64,000 nt of DNA from Tahibacter amnicola (lineage in GTDB: Bacteria > Pseudomonadota > Gammaproteobacteria > Xanthomonadales > Rhodanobacteraceae): contig NZ_CP104694.1 in the NCBI RefSeq assembly GCF_025398735.1, forward strand, positions 1,947,001-2,011,000. The letters run 5' to 3'. This document shows, piece after piece, positions 30,019 through 38,105 of this stretch. A program made the position numbers and the translations under genes. Under the pieces are notes generated by a model. The model made no database searches. It was given only the letters and a program-made list of their open reading frames with translations, and was not told the DNA's origin. Numbering within the stretch: position 1 is the stretch's first letter; every line of letters starts with the position of its first letter.

Positions 30019-30783
30019 ATGATCGACATGCGCACCATCACCACGCACAACACCAGGGCTGGCGAAAGCGTGATTCTGTGCGACCCATCGCTGCCGGCAC
30101 AAGTCGACGACAGCTGGTTCGCGCCGGCGCGTGGCCCCGGGAATGCGACAGTCGTCGGCGGGCGCGGTTCGGCCTGGGTCGTGGCCACGCCGATGGGCGA
30201 GGCGGTGCTCCGCCATTACCGGCGTGGCGGTCTCGTGGCGCGACTTCTGCGCGATCGCTATTTGTGGACAAATCTGGAGGCGTCGCGCCCCTACGAGGAG
30301 CTGCAGCTCCTGCTGTGGATGCATGCGCAGAAGTTGCCGGTGCCCACGCCGATCGCCGCGCGCGTGCAGCGATCGGGAATGTTCTATCGCGGCGACCTGC
30401 TGACGCTACGTCTGGCAGATACGCGGACCATGGCCCAATTGCTCGCCGATTCCACGCTTGATGCAGAGTTCATGGGGCGGATCGGCGCGACGATCGCGGA
30501 TTTCCACCGGCTCGGCGTTTGCCACGCCGACCTCAATGCACACAATATCCTGGTCGGTGACCGCGTGTACCTGATCGATTTTGACCGTGGCCGCCGGCGC
30601 GAGCCCGCCGCGGACTGGCAGCGCGCCAACCTTGATCGCCTTCAGCGTTCGCTGCGCAAACTCTCCGCCGGCACGAAGGGTGTGGACGCCGTGGCATGGG
30701 CGGCGCTCGAACGGGGCTACGCGACGCGTCAGGCACGCACGCCGCCGCCGCTGGGTAGCGCGCAACCGGAGGCACGGCTGTGA
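30019..30783 (+). CDS. kdkA: 3-deoxy-D-manno-octulosonic acid (Kdo) kinase
   Basis: 254 residues from ATG 30019; alternatives are 29980 and 30028. Kinase-like fold of the KdkA/WaaP group: GGRGSAWVV (glycine loop), VLRHYRRGGLVARLLRDRYLW, the catalytic loop HADLNAHNIL and the metal-binding VYLIDFDRGR. The enzyme phosphorylates Kdo at O-4 on lipid A precursors, at the inner face of the inner membrane. The family is typical of bacteria with a single Kdo, such as Haemophilus and Xanthomonadales. Its stop overlaps the next gene (GTGA). Confidence 0.88.
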   Translation: MIDMRTITTHNTRAGESVILCDPSLPAQVDDSWFAPARGPGNATVVGGRGSAWVVATPMGEAVLRHYRRGGLVARLLRDRYLWTNLEASRPYEELQLLLWMHAQKLPVPTPIAARVQRSGMFYRGDLLTLRLADTRTMAQLLADSTLDAEFMGRIGATIADFHRLGVCHADLNAHNILVGDRVYLIDFDRGRRREPAADWQRANLDRLQRSLRKLSAGTKGVDAVAWAALERGYATRQARTPPPLGSAQPEARL

Positions 30784-31550
30784 CGCTGCATCTGCATTTT
30801 CTGGGTGTGGGATCGTCGCAGGCGGTGGAGCTGGGTTCGTCCGGCGCCGTGCTCGAACGCGATGGCCAACCGGTGCTGCTGATCGACTGCGGCCCGGAAA
30901 CACTGACGCGCTACCAGCAGCGGTATCGCACCATTCCGCGTGCGATCTACGTTACCCACACGCATCTGGATCACGTCGGCGGTTTCGAGCGGTTGTTCAC
31001 GCGGGCGTATTTCGACGAGGCCCTTCGCGGCCAGGTGCGCGTTTTCGCGCACAGCGCCGTGGTGCCCCTGCTGCACGCGCGTGTGGCGGACTATCCCAAC
31101 GTGCTCGCCGAAGGCGGAGCCAATTTCTGGGACGCATTCCGGCTGGTGCCGGTCACCCGGGGTTTCTGGCTGGATGGCCTGTGGTTCGACGTTTTCCCGG
31201 TGCGTCACCACGCGCCGGACACCGCATTTGCCGTGGCGCTGCGCGGCAGTTTCGTATGGACCGGCGACACGCGTCCGATCCCGGAAATGCTGAGCCGCTA
31301 CGCCAGCGCGGGCGAACTGGTCGCGCACGATTGCGGCCTGGTGGGCAATCCTTCGCACACGGGCGTGGATGACATCGAGCGCGAGTACGACGCGGATCTG
31401 CGTTCGCGCCTGGTGCTTTATCACTACGGCAGCCAGTCCGATGGTGCTGCGCTGGCAGCGCGCGGCTACCGCATCGCGCGAACGGACGACCGCTTGCTTC
31501 TGCGCGAAGCGGCCGGGGCTGCGCAGGGGCCGAAGGTTGTTCATGGCTAG
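30780..31550 (+). CDS. MBL-fold metal-dependent hydrolase
   Basis: 256 residues, GTG start inside a GTGA overlap with kdkA. Metallo-beta-lactamase fold with metal motif THTHLDHVGG, then HHAPDTAFA and WTGDTRPIPE, and DCG near the C-terminus. It resembles the RNase Z/PhnP-like branch but lacks a diagnostic substrate motif, so no reaction is assigned. Soluble, no signal peptide. The last 8 bases overlap the moaA start, placing it between LPS and molybdopterin genes in one transcript. Confidence 0.82.
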   Translation: MTLHLHFLGVGSSQAVELGSSGAVLERDGQPVLLIDCGPETLTRYQQRYRTIPRAIYVTHTHLDHVGGFERLFTRAYFDEALRGQVRVFAHSAVVPLLHARVADYPNVLAEGGANFWDAFRLVPVTRGFWLDGLWFDVFPVRHHAPDTAFAVALRGSFVWTGDTRPIPEMLSRYASAGELVAHDCGLVGNPSHTGVDDIEREYDADLRSRLVLYHYGSQSDGAALAARGYRIARTDDRLLLREAAGAAQGPKVVHG

Positions 31551-32589
31551 TGCCATTCCCGTCCAGCTGATATCGCCGGCGCCGCGGGATTCATACCGCC
31601 GCGAACTGACGGACCTGCGCATTTCCGTGGTCGACCGGTGCAATTTCCGCTGCCCGTACTGCCTGCCGGAGGACCAGTACCCGGAACACCATCCGTTCCT
31701 GCACAAGAGCGAGCGCCTGTCATTCGAAGAAATCGTGCGGCTGACACGGATTCTCGCCGGGCTGGGGGTGCGCAAGCTGAGGTTGACTGGTGGTGAGCCA
31801 CTGCTGCGCCGGGAGCTGCCCAAGCTGGTGTCCTGGTTGTCGCAGGTGCCGGGCATCGACGACATCGCGCTGACCACCAACGGCGTCCTGTTACCGCGGC
31901 TGGCGCAACCCCTCCGTGACGCGGGGCTGGGTCGTATCACCCTGAGCATCGACAGCCTGGATCCGGTGATCTACCGGCAGCTGTCCGGCAATCGCGGGGA
32001 GATCAGCGAGGCGATGGCGGCGCTGGCGGCGGCCGAGGCGGCGGGTTTCGGGGGGGTGAAAATCAATTGCGTGGTCATGCGCCAGATCAATGACGAGGGG
32101 GTGCTGGCGCTGGTAGAACGGTTCCGTGGAACGCCCCACATCGTTCGTTTCATTGAATTCATGGACGTGGGCACGCTCAATGGCTGGCAGCGCGACCGCG
32201 TGGTTGCGTCGGCCGAGCTGGTCGACCGGATTCATGCCCGCTGGCCGCTGCGGGCAGTCAACCGGCAACGCCATCACGACGTGGCGGAACGCTACGTGTT
32301 TGAAGACGGCGGCGGCGAGATTGGCTTTATCAGTTCGGTCACCGCTCCGTTCTGCGGCGATTGCACGCGCGCCCGTCTGTCGGCGGATGGCAAGTTGTAT
32401 ACCTGCCTGTTCGCCGCCGACGGTTTCGATCTGCGGGCGCTGCTGCGCAGCGACGCTGACGATGCCGCGATCGCGGCAGCCATCAGCGCCGTGTGGCAGG
32501 CGCGCGACGATCGCTACAGCGAGGAGCGCGCAGCGCGGCGCGCGGCGGGTGATGCGGAAAAGGTGGAAATGTTTGCAATCGGAGGGTGA
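31543..32589 (+). CDS. moaA: GTP 3',8-cyclase MoaA
   Basis: 348 residues. Radical-SAM cluster motif CNFRCPYC and the SAM-binding LTGGEPLLR. The second 4Fe-4S cluster ligands are in CGDCTRARLSADGKLYTC. The chain ends in the essential Gly-Gly (FAIGG). It converts GTP to 3',8-cH2GTP, the first step of molybdenum cofactor synthesis, with MoaC. The ATG at 31543 gives a normal N-terminus; the longer frame lies inside the MBL gene. First of moaA-C-D-E. Confidence 0.97.
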   Translation: MASAIPVQLISPAPRDSYRRELTDLRISVVDRCNFRCPYCLPEDQYPEHHPFLHKSERLSFEEIVRLTRILAGLGVRKLRLTGGEPLLRRELPKLVSWLSQVPGIDDIALTTNGVLLPRLAQPLRDAGLGRITLSIDSLDPVIYRQLSGNRGEISEAMAALAAAEAAGFGGVKINCVVMRQINDEGVLALVERFRGTPHIVRFIEFMDVGTLNGWQRDRVVASAELVDRIHARWPLRAVNRQRHHDVAERYVFEDGGGEIGFISSVTAPFCGDCTRARLSADGKLYTCLFAADGFDLRALLRSDADDAAIAAAISAVWQARDDRYSEERAARRAAGDAEKVEMFAIGG

Positions 32590-32592
32590 GGG

Positions 32593-33087
32593 GTGGACGA
32601 AACAGCGCTGACGCATCTGGACCCGGCGGGGCATCCCCGCATGGTCGACGTGGCTGACAAAAGTGTCACCGACCGGCGGGCGACCGCCGAGGCGCAGCTG
32701 CGTTTCCCGGCGGACGTGGCCGCGCAGCTGCTGCGTACGGGAATGCGGGCCAAGAAAGGGGCTATCGTCGACACGGCCATCATCGCCGGAACGATGGCGG
32801 TCAAGCGCACGCACGAGCTGATCCCGTTCTGCCATCCGCTGGCGATCGAGCGTTGCGACTTCACCGCCGAATTCGTATCGGATACACAGCTGTCGATCCG
32901 CTGCACTGTCGGCATTACCGGAAAGACCGGCGTGGAGATGGAAGCGCTCACCGGCGCCAGCATCGCTGCGCTGACGGTTTACGACATGTGCAAGGCGCTC
33001 AGCCACGAGATTGTCATCGAGCATGTCCATCTCGTGGAAAAATCCGGCGGCCGCCGGCATGTCAGTGAAGGGCGTCTGCAACCATGA
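32593..33087 (+). CDS. moaC: Cyclic pyranopterin monophosphate synthase MoaC
   Basis: 164 residues with a GTG start 3 bases after moaA. Conserved [35 protein letters not shown] core with FCHPL, and [23 protein letters not shown]. MoaC, a hexamer, rearranges 3',8-cH2GTP to cyclic pyranopterin monophosphate. Overlaps moaD by four bases (ATGA). Confidence 0.96.
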   Translation: MDETALTHLDPAGHPRMVDVADKSVTDRRATAEAQLRFPADVAAQLLRTGMRAKKGAIVDTAIIAGTMAVKRTHELIPFCHPLAIERCDFTAEFVSDTQLSIRCTVGITGKTGVEMEALTGASIAALTVYDMCKALSHEIVIEHVHLVEKSGGRRHVSEGRLQP

Positions 33088-33323
33088 AATACCGGCTCCT
33101 CTATTTCGCGTCCCTGCGCGACCGCAGTGGCTGCGATGCGGAAACGGTGGAATCGGCCGCTGCCGATCCACGCGCTCTGTTCGCTGAAGTGGCGTCGCGC
33201 CATGGCTGGTCGTTGCCGATGGAGCGCCTGCGCGTGGCGATCAACGGCGCGTTCTGCGGTTGGGAGACTGCCCTGCGCGACGGCGACGAAATCGTGTTCA
33301 TTCCGCCGGTGTCGGGCGGATGA
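33084..33323 (+). CDS. moaD: Molybdopterin synthase sulfur carrier subunit MoaD
   Basis: 79 residues, ubiquitin-like. It ends in the Gly-Gly that carries the thiocarboxylate (FIPPVSGG). MoaD donates sulfur to precursor Z in the MoaD2-MoaE2 complex and is charged by MoeB, which is not in the window. ATGA overlaps on both sides with moaC and moaE imply matched translation. Confidence 0.95.
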   Translation: MKYRLLYFASLRDRSGCDAETVESAAADPRALFAEVASRHGWSLPMERLRVAINGAFCGWETALRDGDEIVFIPPVSGG

Positions 33324-33754
33324 GCGACTTCGCCCTGCAGGACAGCGCAGTCGATAGCGCGGCCTGGTCGCAGCGCCTGGCCAGCCGCACCGCGGGTGCG
33401 TGCGTCACCTTTGAAGGCTGGGTGCGTGACCACAACGACGGTCGCGCCGTGCAGCGGCTTTCCTACCAGGCCTATGCGCCGCTGGCGCTGGCCGAGGGAG
33501 AGGCGATCCTGGCCGACGCCCGCCGTCGCTTTGCGATCGAGCAGGCGTATTGCGTGCACCGCGTGGGCGACCTGGCGATCGGCGACCTGGCGGTGTGGGT
33601 GGGTGTCAGCGCCGGGCATCGCGGGCCGGCTTTCGAGGCCTGCCGCTTCATCATCGATGAGATCAAGCTGCGCGTGCCGATCTGGAAAAACGAGTTCTAT
33701 GCCGATGGCGAATCCGGCTGGCTGCATCCCGACGGCTCGTCGGTGGGCGGCTGA
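33320..33754 (+). CDS. moaE: Molybdopterin synthase catalytic subunit MoaE
   Basis: 144 residues. Family motifs: GACVTFEGWVRDHNDG, LSYQAYAPLA, HRVGDLAIGDLAVWVGVSAGHRG, and the active-site lysine region DEIKLRVPIWKNEFY. It inserts two sulfurs into cPMP to form molybdopterin. ATG at 33320 overlaps the moaD stop. No moaB, moeA or mobA is nearby, so the pathway is completed elsewhere. Confidence 0.96.
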   Translation: MSDFALQDSAVDSAAWSQRLASRTAGACVTFEGWVRDHNDGRAVQRLSYQAYAPLALAEGEAILADARRRFAIEQAYCVHRVGDLAIGDLAVWVGVSAGHRGPAFEACRFIIDEIKLRVPIWKNEFYADGESGWLHPDGSSVGG

Positions 33755-33770
33755 GACGCGCTGGTCGCGC

Positions 33771-33799
33771 TTGTCTGGAAACGGGGTTCAGAGTATCCT
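33771..33799 (+). promoter_or_regulatory. Sigma-70 promoter for tRNA-Ser(GGA)
   Basis: TTGTCT at 33771-33776, 17-base spacer, TATCCT at 33794-33799; the tRNA starts 48 bases later. Confidence 0.5.
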
Positions 33800-33847
33800 C
33801 CGCGCCCCGCGGTGACGTCGCACGGATGCAGCCACTTCGCCCGGGAT

Positions 33848-33940
33848 GGAGAGATGTCCGAGTGGTTGAAGGAGCACGCCTGGAAAGTGTGTATACGGCT
33901 TATCCCCGTATCGAGGGTTCGAATCCCTCTCTCTCCGCCA
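33848..33940 (+). tRNA. tRNA-Ser(GGA)
   Basis: Acceptor GGAGAGA / TCTCTCC, G, CCA. Anticodon loop CTGGAAA, anticodon GGA. Long variable arm. The final 32 bases equal those of tRNA-Ser(GCU) at 9903. Decodes UCC/UCU. Confidence 0.96.
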
Positions 33941-34022
33941 GATTCCTGAATCGCACGGCGATTCGCGATACCGGCGGCGCGACAACGCATCTGCCGGTTC
34001 GTAGTTGGTTGGTCCCGTCTAT

Positions 34023-34135
34023 GGTGGTCCCGTCGGTCCCCTCGCGACGATAGCTTGCAAACCCCGCCAGGCCCGGAAGGGAGCAACGGTAGTGAGTGAT
34101 TCGGGTGCCGGGGTGTGGCTGGCGGGACTGCCACC
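34023..34135 (+). ncRNA. ffs: Signal recognition particle RNA (4.5S RNA)
   Basis: About 113 bases. Contains the Ffh-binding hairpin with the invariant GCCAGGCCCGGAAGGGAGCA and the 3' strand GTGCCGGGGTGTGGCTGGCG, close to E. coli 4.5S RNA. The ends pair as GGTGG and CCACC, followed by CTTTCCTGCCTTTT. It is the RNA scaffold of the bacterial SRP that targets membrane proteins. It sits between tRNA-Ser and dnaX, as ffs does in several gammaproteobacteria. Ends are estimated from pairing. Confidence 0.92.
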
Positions 34136-34224
34136 CTTTCCTGCCTTTTCCGCCTTGGCCCCGTGTGCCGTCGACGCGGCCGCAGGCGCTTGGCACAATT
34201 GCCGCTTGCCCTGAAGGAACCGGC

Positions 34225-36075
34225 ATGTCCTATCAAGTCCTCGCGCGCAAGTGGCGGCCCAGGAAGTTTTCCGAGCTGGTCGGCCAGGAACACGTCATCC
34301 GAGCTCTTTCCAATGCGCTGGACGGCGGCCGCCTGCATCACGCATTCCTGTTCACGGGGACGCGCGGCGTCGGCAAGACCACCATCGCGCGCATCTTCGC
34401 CAAGTCGCTCAACTGCGAGCGCGGCCAGTCGTCCCAGCCCTGCGGTGAATGCCGCGCCTGCCTGGATATCGATGCCGGCCGCTTCGTCGACCTGCTGGAA
34501 ATCGACGCCGCGAGCCACACGGGCGTGGACGACGTGCGCGAGATGATCGAGAACGCGCAGTACACGCCGGCGCGTGGACGCCAGAAGGTCTACCTGATCG
34601 ACGAAGTCCACATGTTGTCGCGCAATGCGTTCAACGCGTTGCTCAAGACGCTGGAAGAACCGCCGGCGCACGTGAAATTCCTGCTTGCGACGACCGACCC
34701 GCAGAAGCTGCCGGTGACCGTGCTGTCGCGGTGTCTCAAGTTCAACCTCAAGCGATTGCTGCCGGACCAGATCGACGGCCAGATGCGGCACATCCTGCAG
34801 GCCGAGAACATCGCCTTTGATACCGACGCGGTCGCCATGCTGGCCAAGGGCGCCGACGGTTCGCTGCGCGACGGACTGTCGCTGCTCGACCAGGCGATTG
34901 CCTACAGCGGCGGTGCGGTAAGGGCCGATGAAGTCCGCGCGATGCTCGGCACGATCGAGCGTGCGCAGGTGACGCGGCTGCTGGCCGCCGTGGTGGCTGG
35001 CGATGGCGGTGCGCTGATGGCCGAGGTGGCGAAACTGGCCGAGTTCTCCCCGGATTTCGGCATGGTGCTCGACGACCTCGCCGGCTTGCTGCACCGTGTG
35101 CAGCTCAAGCAACTGGTCCCGGATTACGCCACCGACGACAGTGCCGATTCGCAGGATATCGCCCGCTTCGCCGGTGCCCTCGCCGCGGAAGACGTGCAGC
35201 TCTATTACCAGTTGTGCATCACCGGCCGCCGCGACCTGCCACTGGCACCCACGCCGCGCGCCGGTTTCGAGATGGCGTTGTTGCGCCTGCTGGCGTTCCA
35301 GCCGATGAGTGCCGGTGAGTCCGGTGCGCCGCCGGCGGGGTCTATGCCACGTCCCATGACACCGACCGCCGGCGGCGGCAGCCCGTCCGGTCCGTCGGCA
35401 GCGCCGGTTGCCCCGGCGGCGCCGGTCGAATCGCGCGAGCCGTCGCGCCCGCCGGGTAGTGCGGCAGCGGCCGCCATGCAGGCCGTCGCGGCGTTGAGCG
35501 GCGGGTCAGCCTCCGTTACCGAGCGTTCCGCGGTTGCGGCACCATCACCGCCGCCAGCAGTACCAAAGCTGGTTGCCGAGGCACCCCCCGTTCCGGTTCC
35601 GGCGCGCATGCCGGTTGCAGAACCGGTGCTGCCGCAGCCCACGGCGGCACCTGCCACGACGGCACAGGTCACGACGCCAGTGGCATTGGAGCCGGGTGAT
35701 TGGCCGATGTTGATTGAACGCGCCGGTCTGCGTGGTCCGGTCGGACAACTCGCCCAGCACGCGGCACTGATCGCGCTCGAGGGGAGTGTCCTGCGTCTGG
35801 CGCTCAAGGCCGAGCACGACCACCTGCACGCGCCGTTCATGGTGGCGCAGCTGGAGGAGCGCATTGGCGCCGTTCTCGGCCGCACCGTGAAATGCCAGTT
35901 CGAGAAAGCCCGCGCCGGAGTGGAAACGCCGGCCGACCAGCTGGCGCGCCAGCGCACGGCCCAGCAAACGGAGGCCGAACGCGCCATCGACGAAGATCCC
36001 TTCGTCCAGGCACTCGTGCGCGACATGGGGGCGCGGGTGATTCCCCAGTCCGTACGTCCGCTGGATGCGAACTAG
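34225..36075 (+). CDS. dnaX: DNA polymerase III subunits gamma/tau
   Basis: 616 residues. Opens MSYQVLARKWRPRKFSELVGQ, with Walker A GTRGVGKTT, the zinc module with CGECRAC, Walker B VYLIDEVHML and the SRC sensor region TVLSRCLKFNL. A long Pro/Ala linker (about 375-500) joins the tau-specific C-terminus that contacts polymerase alpha and DnaB. AAGGA precedes the ATG at 34225; the earlier frame overlaps the 4.5S RNA. I see no A6G slippery site in the middle, so a short gamma form by frameshifting is not evident. ybaB and recR follow. Confidence 0.96.
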   Translation: MSYQVLARKWRPRKFSELVGQEHVIRALSNALDGGRLHHAFLFTGTRGVGKTTIARIFAKSLNCERGQSSQPCGECRACLDIDAGRFVDLLEIDAASHTGVDDVREMIENAQYTPARGRQKVYLIDEVHMLSRNAFNALLKTLEEPPAHVKFLLATTDPQKLPVTVLSRCLKFNLKRLLPDQIDGQMRHILQAENIAFDTDAVAMLAKGADGSLRDGLSLLDQAIAYSGGAVRADEVRAMLGTIERAQVTRLLAAVVAGDGGALMAEVAKLAEFSPDFGMVLDDLAGLLHRVQLKQLVPDYATDDSADSQDIARFAGALAAEDVQLYYQLCITGRRDLPLAPTPRAGFEMALLRLLAFQPMSAGESGAPPAGSMPRPMTPTAGGGSPSGPSAAPVAPAAPVESREPSRPPGSAAAAAMQAVAALSGGSASVTERSAVAAPSPPPAVPKLVAEAPPVPVPARMPVAEPVLPQPTAAPATTAQVTTPVALEPGDWPMLIERAGLRGPVGQLAQHAALIALEGSVLRLALKAEHDHLHAPFMVAQLEERIGAVLGRTVKCQFEKARAGVETPADQLARQRTAQQTEAERAIDEDPFVQALVRDMGARVIPQSVRPLDAN

Positions 36076-36151
36076 GCCACCGGCCTCGAAATTCCGGCCG
36101 GCGCCCCAACCCCATGCGCAGGCCAGCCCGTCAACACCGGAGTAGAACGTC

Positions 36152-36475
36152 ATGCGTGGTCCCCTCGGAAACCTCATGCAGCAAGCCCAGCGCATGCAGG
36201 AAAATCTCAAGAAGGCACAGGAAGAAATCGCCAAGCTCGAAGTGACCGGCAATGCCGGCGGCGGGCTGGTGAGTGTCACGATGAACGGCCGGCACGAAGT
36301 GCGGCGCGTCCAGATCGACCGCAAGCTGATGGTGGACGATCCGGAAATGGCCGAAGACCTCGTTGCCGCGGCCTTCAACGACGCGGCCAACCGCCTGGCC
36401 ACGCAGACCCAGGAACGCATGTCCGGCGTCACCAACGGCATGAACCTGCCCCCGGGCTTCAACCTGCCGTTCTGA
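36152..36475 (+). CDS. ybaB: YbaB/EbfC family nucleoid-associated protein
   Basis: 107 residues (E. coli 109). Begins [26 protein letters not shown] with a long helix, then the small sheet with [18 protein letters not shown], and ends [12 protein letters not shown]. It forms dimers that bind DNA. The dnaX-ybaB-recR order is strongly conserved. recR starts four bases after the stop. Confidence 0.96.
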   Translation: MRGPLGNLMQQAQRMQENLKKAQEEIAKLEVTGNAGGGLVSVTMNGRHEVRRVQIDRKLMVDDPEMAEDLVAAAFNDAANRLATQTQERMSGVTNGMNLPPGFNLPF

Positions 36476-36479
36476 GCCC

Positions 36480-37082
36480 ATGACCGCCGGATCGCCCCTG
36501 CTGGCGGAACTGATCGAGGCGTTCCGCTGCCTGCCTGGCGTTGGCGCCAAGAGCGCGCAGCGCATGGCGTTTCACGTGCTGGAGCGCGACCGCACCGGCG
36601 CGCGACGCCTCGCGGACCGCCTCGTCGCCGCCATCGACCGGATCGGCAACTGCCGGCAATGCCGCGGGTTCAGTGAAACCGAGATCTGCAACGTCTGTGC
36701 AAGCCCCGCCCGTGACCGCTCGCTGCTGTGCATCGTCGAAAGCCCGGTCGACCAGGCGGCGGTCGAGGCGGCCACCGGCTACCGCGGGCTGTATTTCGTC
36801 CTTCTGGGGCGGTTGAGTCCGCTGGACGGTCTGGGGCCGAGTGAACTGGGCGTGGACCTTCTCGGCGAGCGCCTGGCCCAGGGCGAGATCAAGGAACTCA
36901 TCGTCGCCACCAATCCCACGGTGGAAGGCGAGGCCACGGCGCACTGGCTGTCGCAGCTCGCGCGCGACGCCGGCGTGCGGGCCACCCGCCTGGCGCACGG
37001 CGTACCGCTGGGTGGCGAACTGGAATTCATCGATCGCGGCACGCTCGCGCACGCGTTCGGCACGCGCCACACCCTGACCTGA
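36480..37082 (+). CDS. recR: Recombination protein RecR
   Basis: 200 residues. N-terminal helix-hairpin-helix ([17 protein letters not shown]), zinc finger with CRQC and CNVC, and Toprim domain starting [17 protein letters not shown]. RecR works with RecO and RecF to load RecA onto gapped DNA. Complete and intact. The HIT gene follows 12 bases later. Confidence 0.97.
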   Translation: MTAGSPLLAELIEAFRCLPGVGAKSAQRMAFHVLERDRTGARRLADRLVAAIDRIGNCRQCRGFSETEICNVCASPARDRSLLCIVESPVDQAAVEAATGYRGLYFVLLGRLSPLDGLGPSELGVDLLGERLAQGEIKELIVATNPTVEGEATAHWLSQLARDAGVRATRLAHGVPLGGELEFIDRGTLAHAFGTRHTLT

Positions 37083-37094
37083 AAGGAGCCCTGC

Positions 37095-37439
37095 ATGGTG
37101 GATACGATTTTCGGCAAGATCATCCGGCGCGAGATCCCGGCGGATATCGTCTACGAAGACGACGACTGCATCGCGTTCAAGGACATCCACCCGCAGGCGC
37201 GCGTGCACGTGCTGTTCGTCCCGAAAGTGGCGATCGCCACGCTCAACGACCTGCGCGAAGACCAGGCGACCCTGCTGGGCAAACTCTTCCTGGCGGCGGC
37301 CAACTACGCCAAGTCGCAGGGCTTTGCCGAAAGCGGCTACCGCTGCGTCATCAACTGCAATGCCGATGGTGGGCAGACGGTGTTCCAGCTGCATCTGCAC
37401 CTGCTGGCCGGCGGCCCGCTCAAGGGCGGCTTCGCCTGA
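37095..37439 (+). CDS. hinT: HIT-family purine nucleoside phosphoramidase (HinT-like)
   Basis: 114 residues. Starts DTIFGKIIRREIPADIVYEDD, typical of HinT, and carries the His triad QLHLHLLAGG near the end. Members hydrolyse AMP-lysine-type phosphoramidates; the cellular substrate is unclear. GAAAGGAG precedes the ATG at 37095. Last gene of the dnaX-recR unit. Confidence 0.94.
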   Translation: MVDTIFGKIIRREIPADIVYEDDDCIAFKDIHPQARVHVLFVPKVAIATLNDLREDQATLLGKLFLAAANYAKSQGFAESGYRCVINCNADGGQTVFQLHLHLLAGGPLKGGFA

Positions 37440-37445
37440 TCGGCA

Positions 37446-37473
37446 GCCGGTCGTCCTGACGGGGACGGCCGGC
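37446..37473. terminator. Hairpin between convergent hinT and slp
   Basis: 11-bp stem GCCGGTCGTCC / GGACGGCCGGC with a 6-base loop; it fills nearly all of the 36-base gap between the two stop codons. No T-run on either side. Likely serves both strands. Confidence 0.45.
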
Positions 37474-37475
37474 GC

Positions 37476-38027
37476 TCAACGGACCGGTTTGGGCGGGCGT
37501 GGATGCGGATGCCGGTCACGCACGATCACCACCGGCGGCACATAGTGCCGGTGCCAGAACGGATCCCAGTAGAACCAGGGATAGGGGTCATACACCCGCA
37601 CCGTTTCGACCGGCTTGCGCCACAGATAGATCACGTCGGCCTCGACTTTCGGATAGCGATAGCGGAACTCGCCGACCAGGCGTTCCTCCATCCCCGAAAG
37701 CACGCCGGTCACGGTCACTTCGCGCCCCTTGGCGAACACCTCCGGGTCGTAGAATCCCTTGCGGCAGGCCAGAAAACGTCCGGCGCTCTCGTCGCGCTGG
37801 CGGGGACGCGCGCTGTCGTTGAGGTCGCGCGCCAGGATCTCGAAACAGCTCCGGTTGGCCTCGGTCGTCACCTGGATCACTTCGCCGCCCCACCGGACAG
37901 CGTCGCCATCGCGCGCCGGCATCGCGGGCGACTGGCTGGCGAATTCGCCGCGAAGCGGCGCGGGCGCCGTGGCGCAGGCCGCCAGCGTGGCTGACAGCAC
38001 GATCAGCGATACGGATTCAAGGCGCAT
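37476..38027 (-). CDS. slp: Slp-family outer membrane lipoprotein
   Basis: 183 residues. Lipoprotein signal with lipobox LAACATAP. The body matches the Slp/YeaY family: RWGGEVIQVTTEANRSCFEILARDL, GFYDPEVFAKGREVTVTG, and a C-terminal WFYWDPFWHRHY tail rich in aromatic and His/Pro residues. In E. coli Slp is induced by starvation and acid stress. No family-specific partner is nearby; it may be read with the tgpA operon upstream. Confidence 0.85.
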   Translation of the reverse strand: MRLESVSLIVLSATLAACATAPAPLRGEFASQSPAMPARDGDAVRWGGEVIQVTTEANRSCFEILARDLNDSARPRQRDESAGRFLACRKGFYDPEVFAKGREVTVTGVLSGMEERLVGEFRYRYPKVEADVIYLWRKPVETVRVYDPYPWFYWDPFWHRHYVPPVVIVRDRHPHPRPPKPVR

Positions 38028-38105
38028 GGTCGACTCCTTACCCGCAGGTCTTCTCCCAGCAGACGATGCGGTCGATGCCGCCGTTGCGCAAGGCGCCAGG
38101 GGCGT

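Noticed and set aside
34096..34224. N-terminal extension of dnaX
   Set aside because: Lies in the 3' part of the 4.5S RNA gene; family proteins start at MSYQVLARKWRP.
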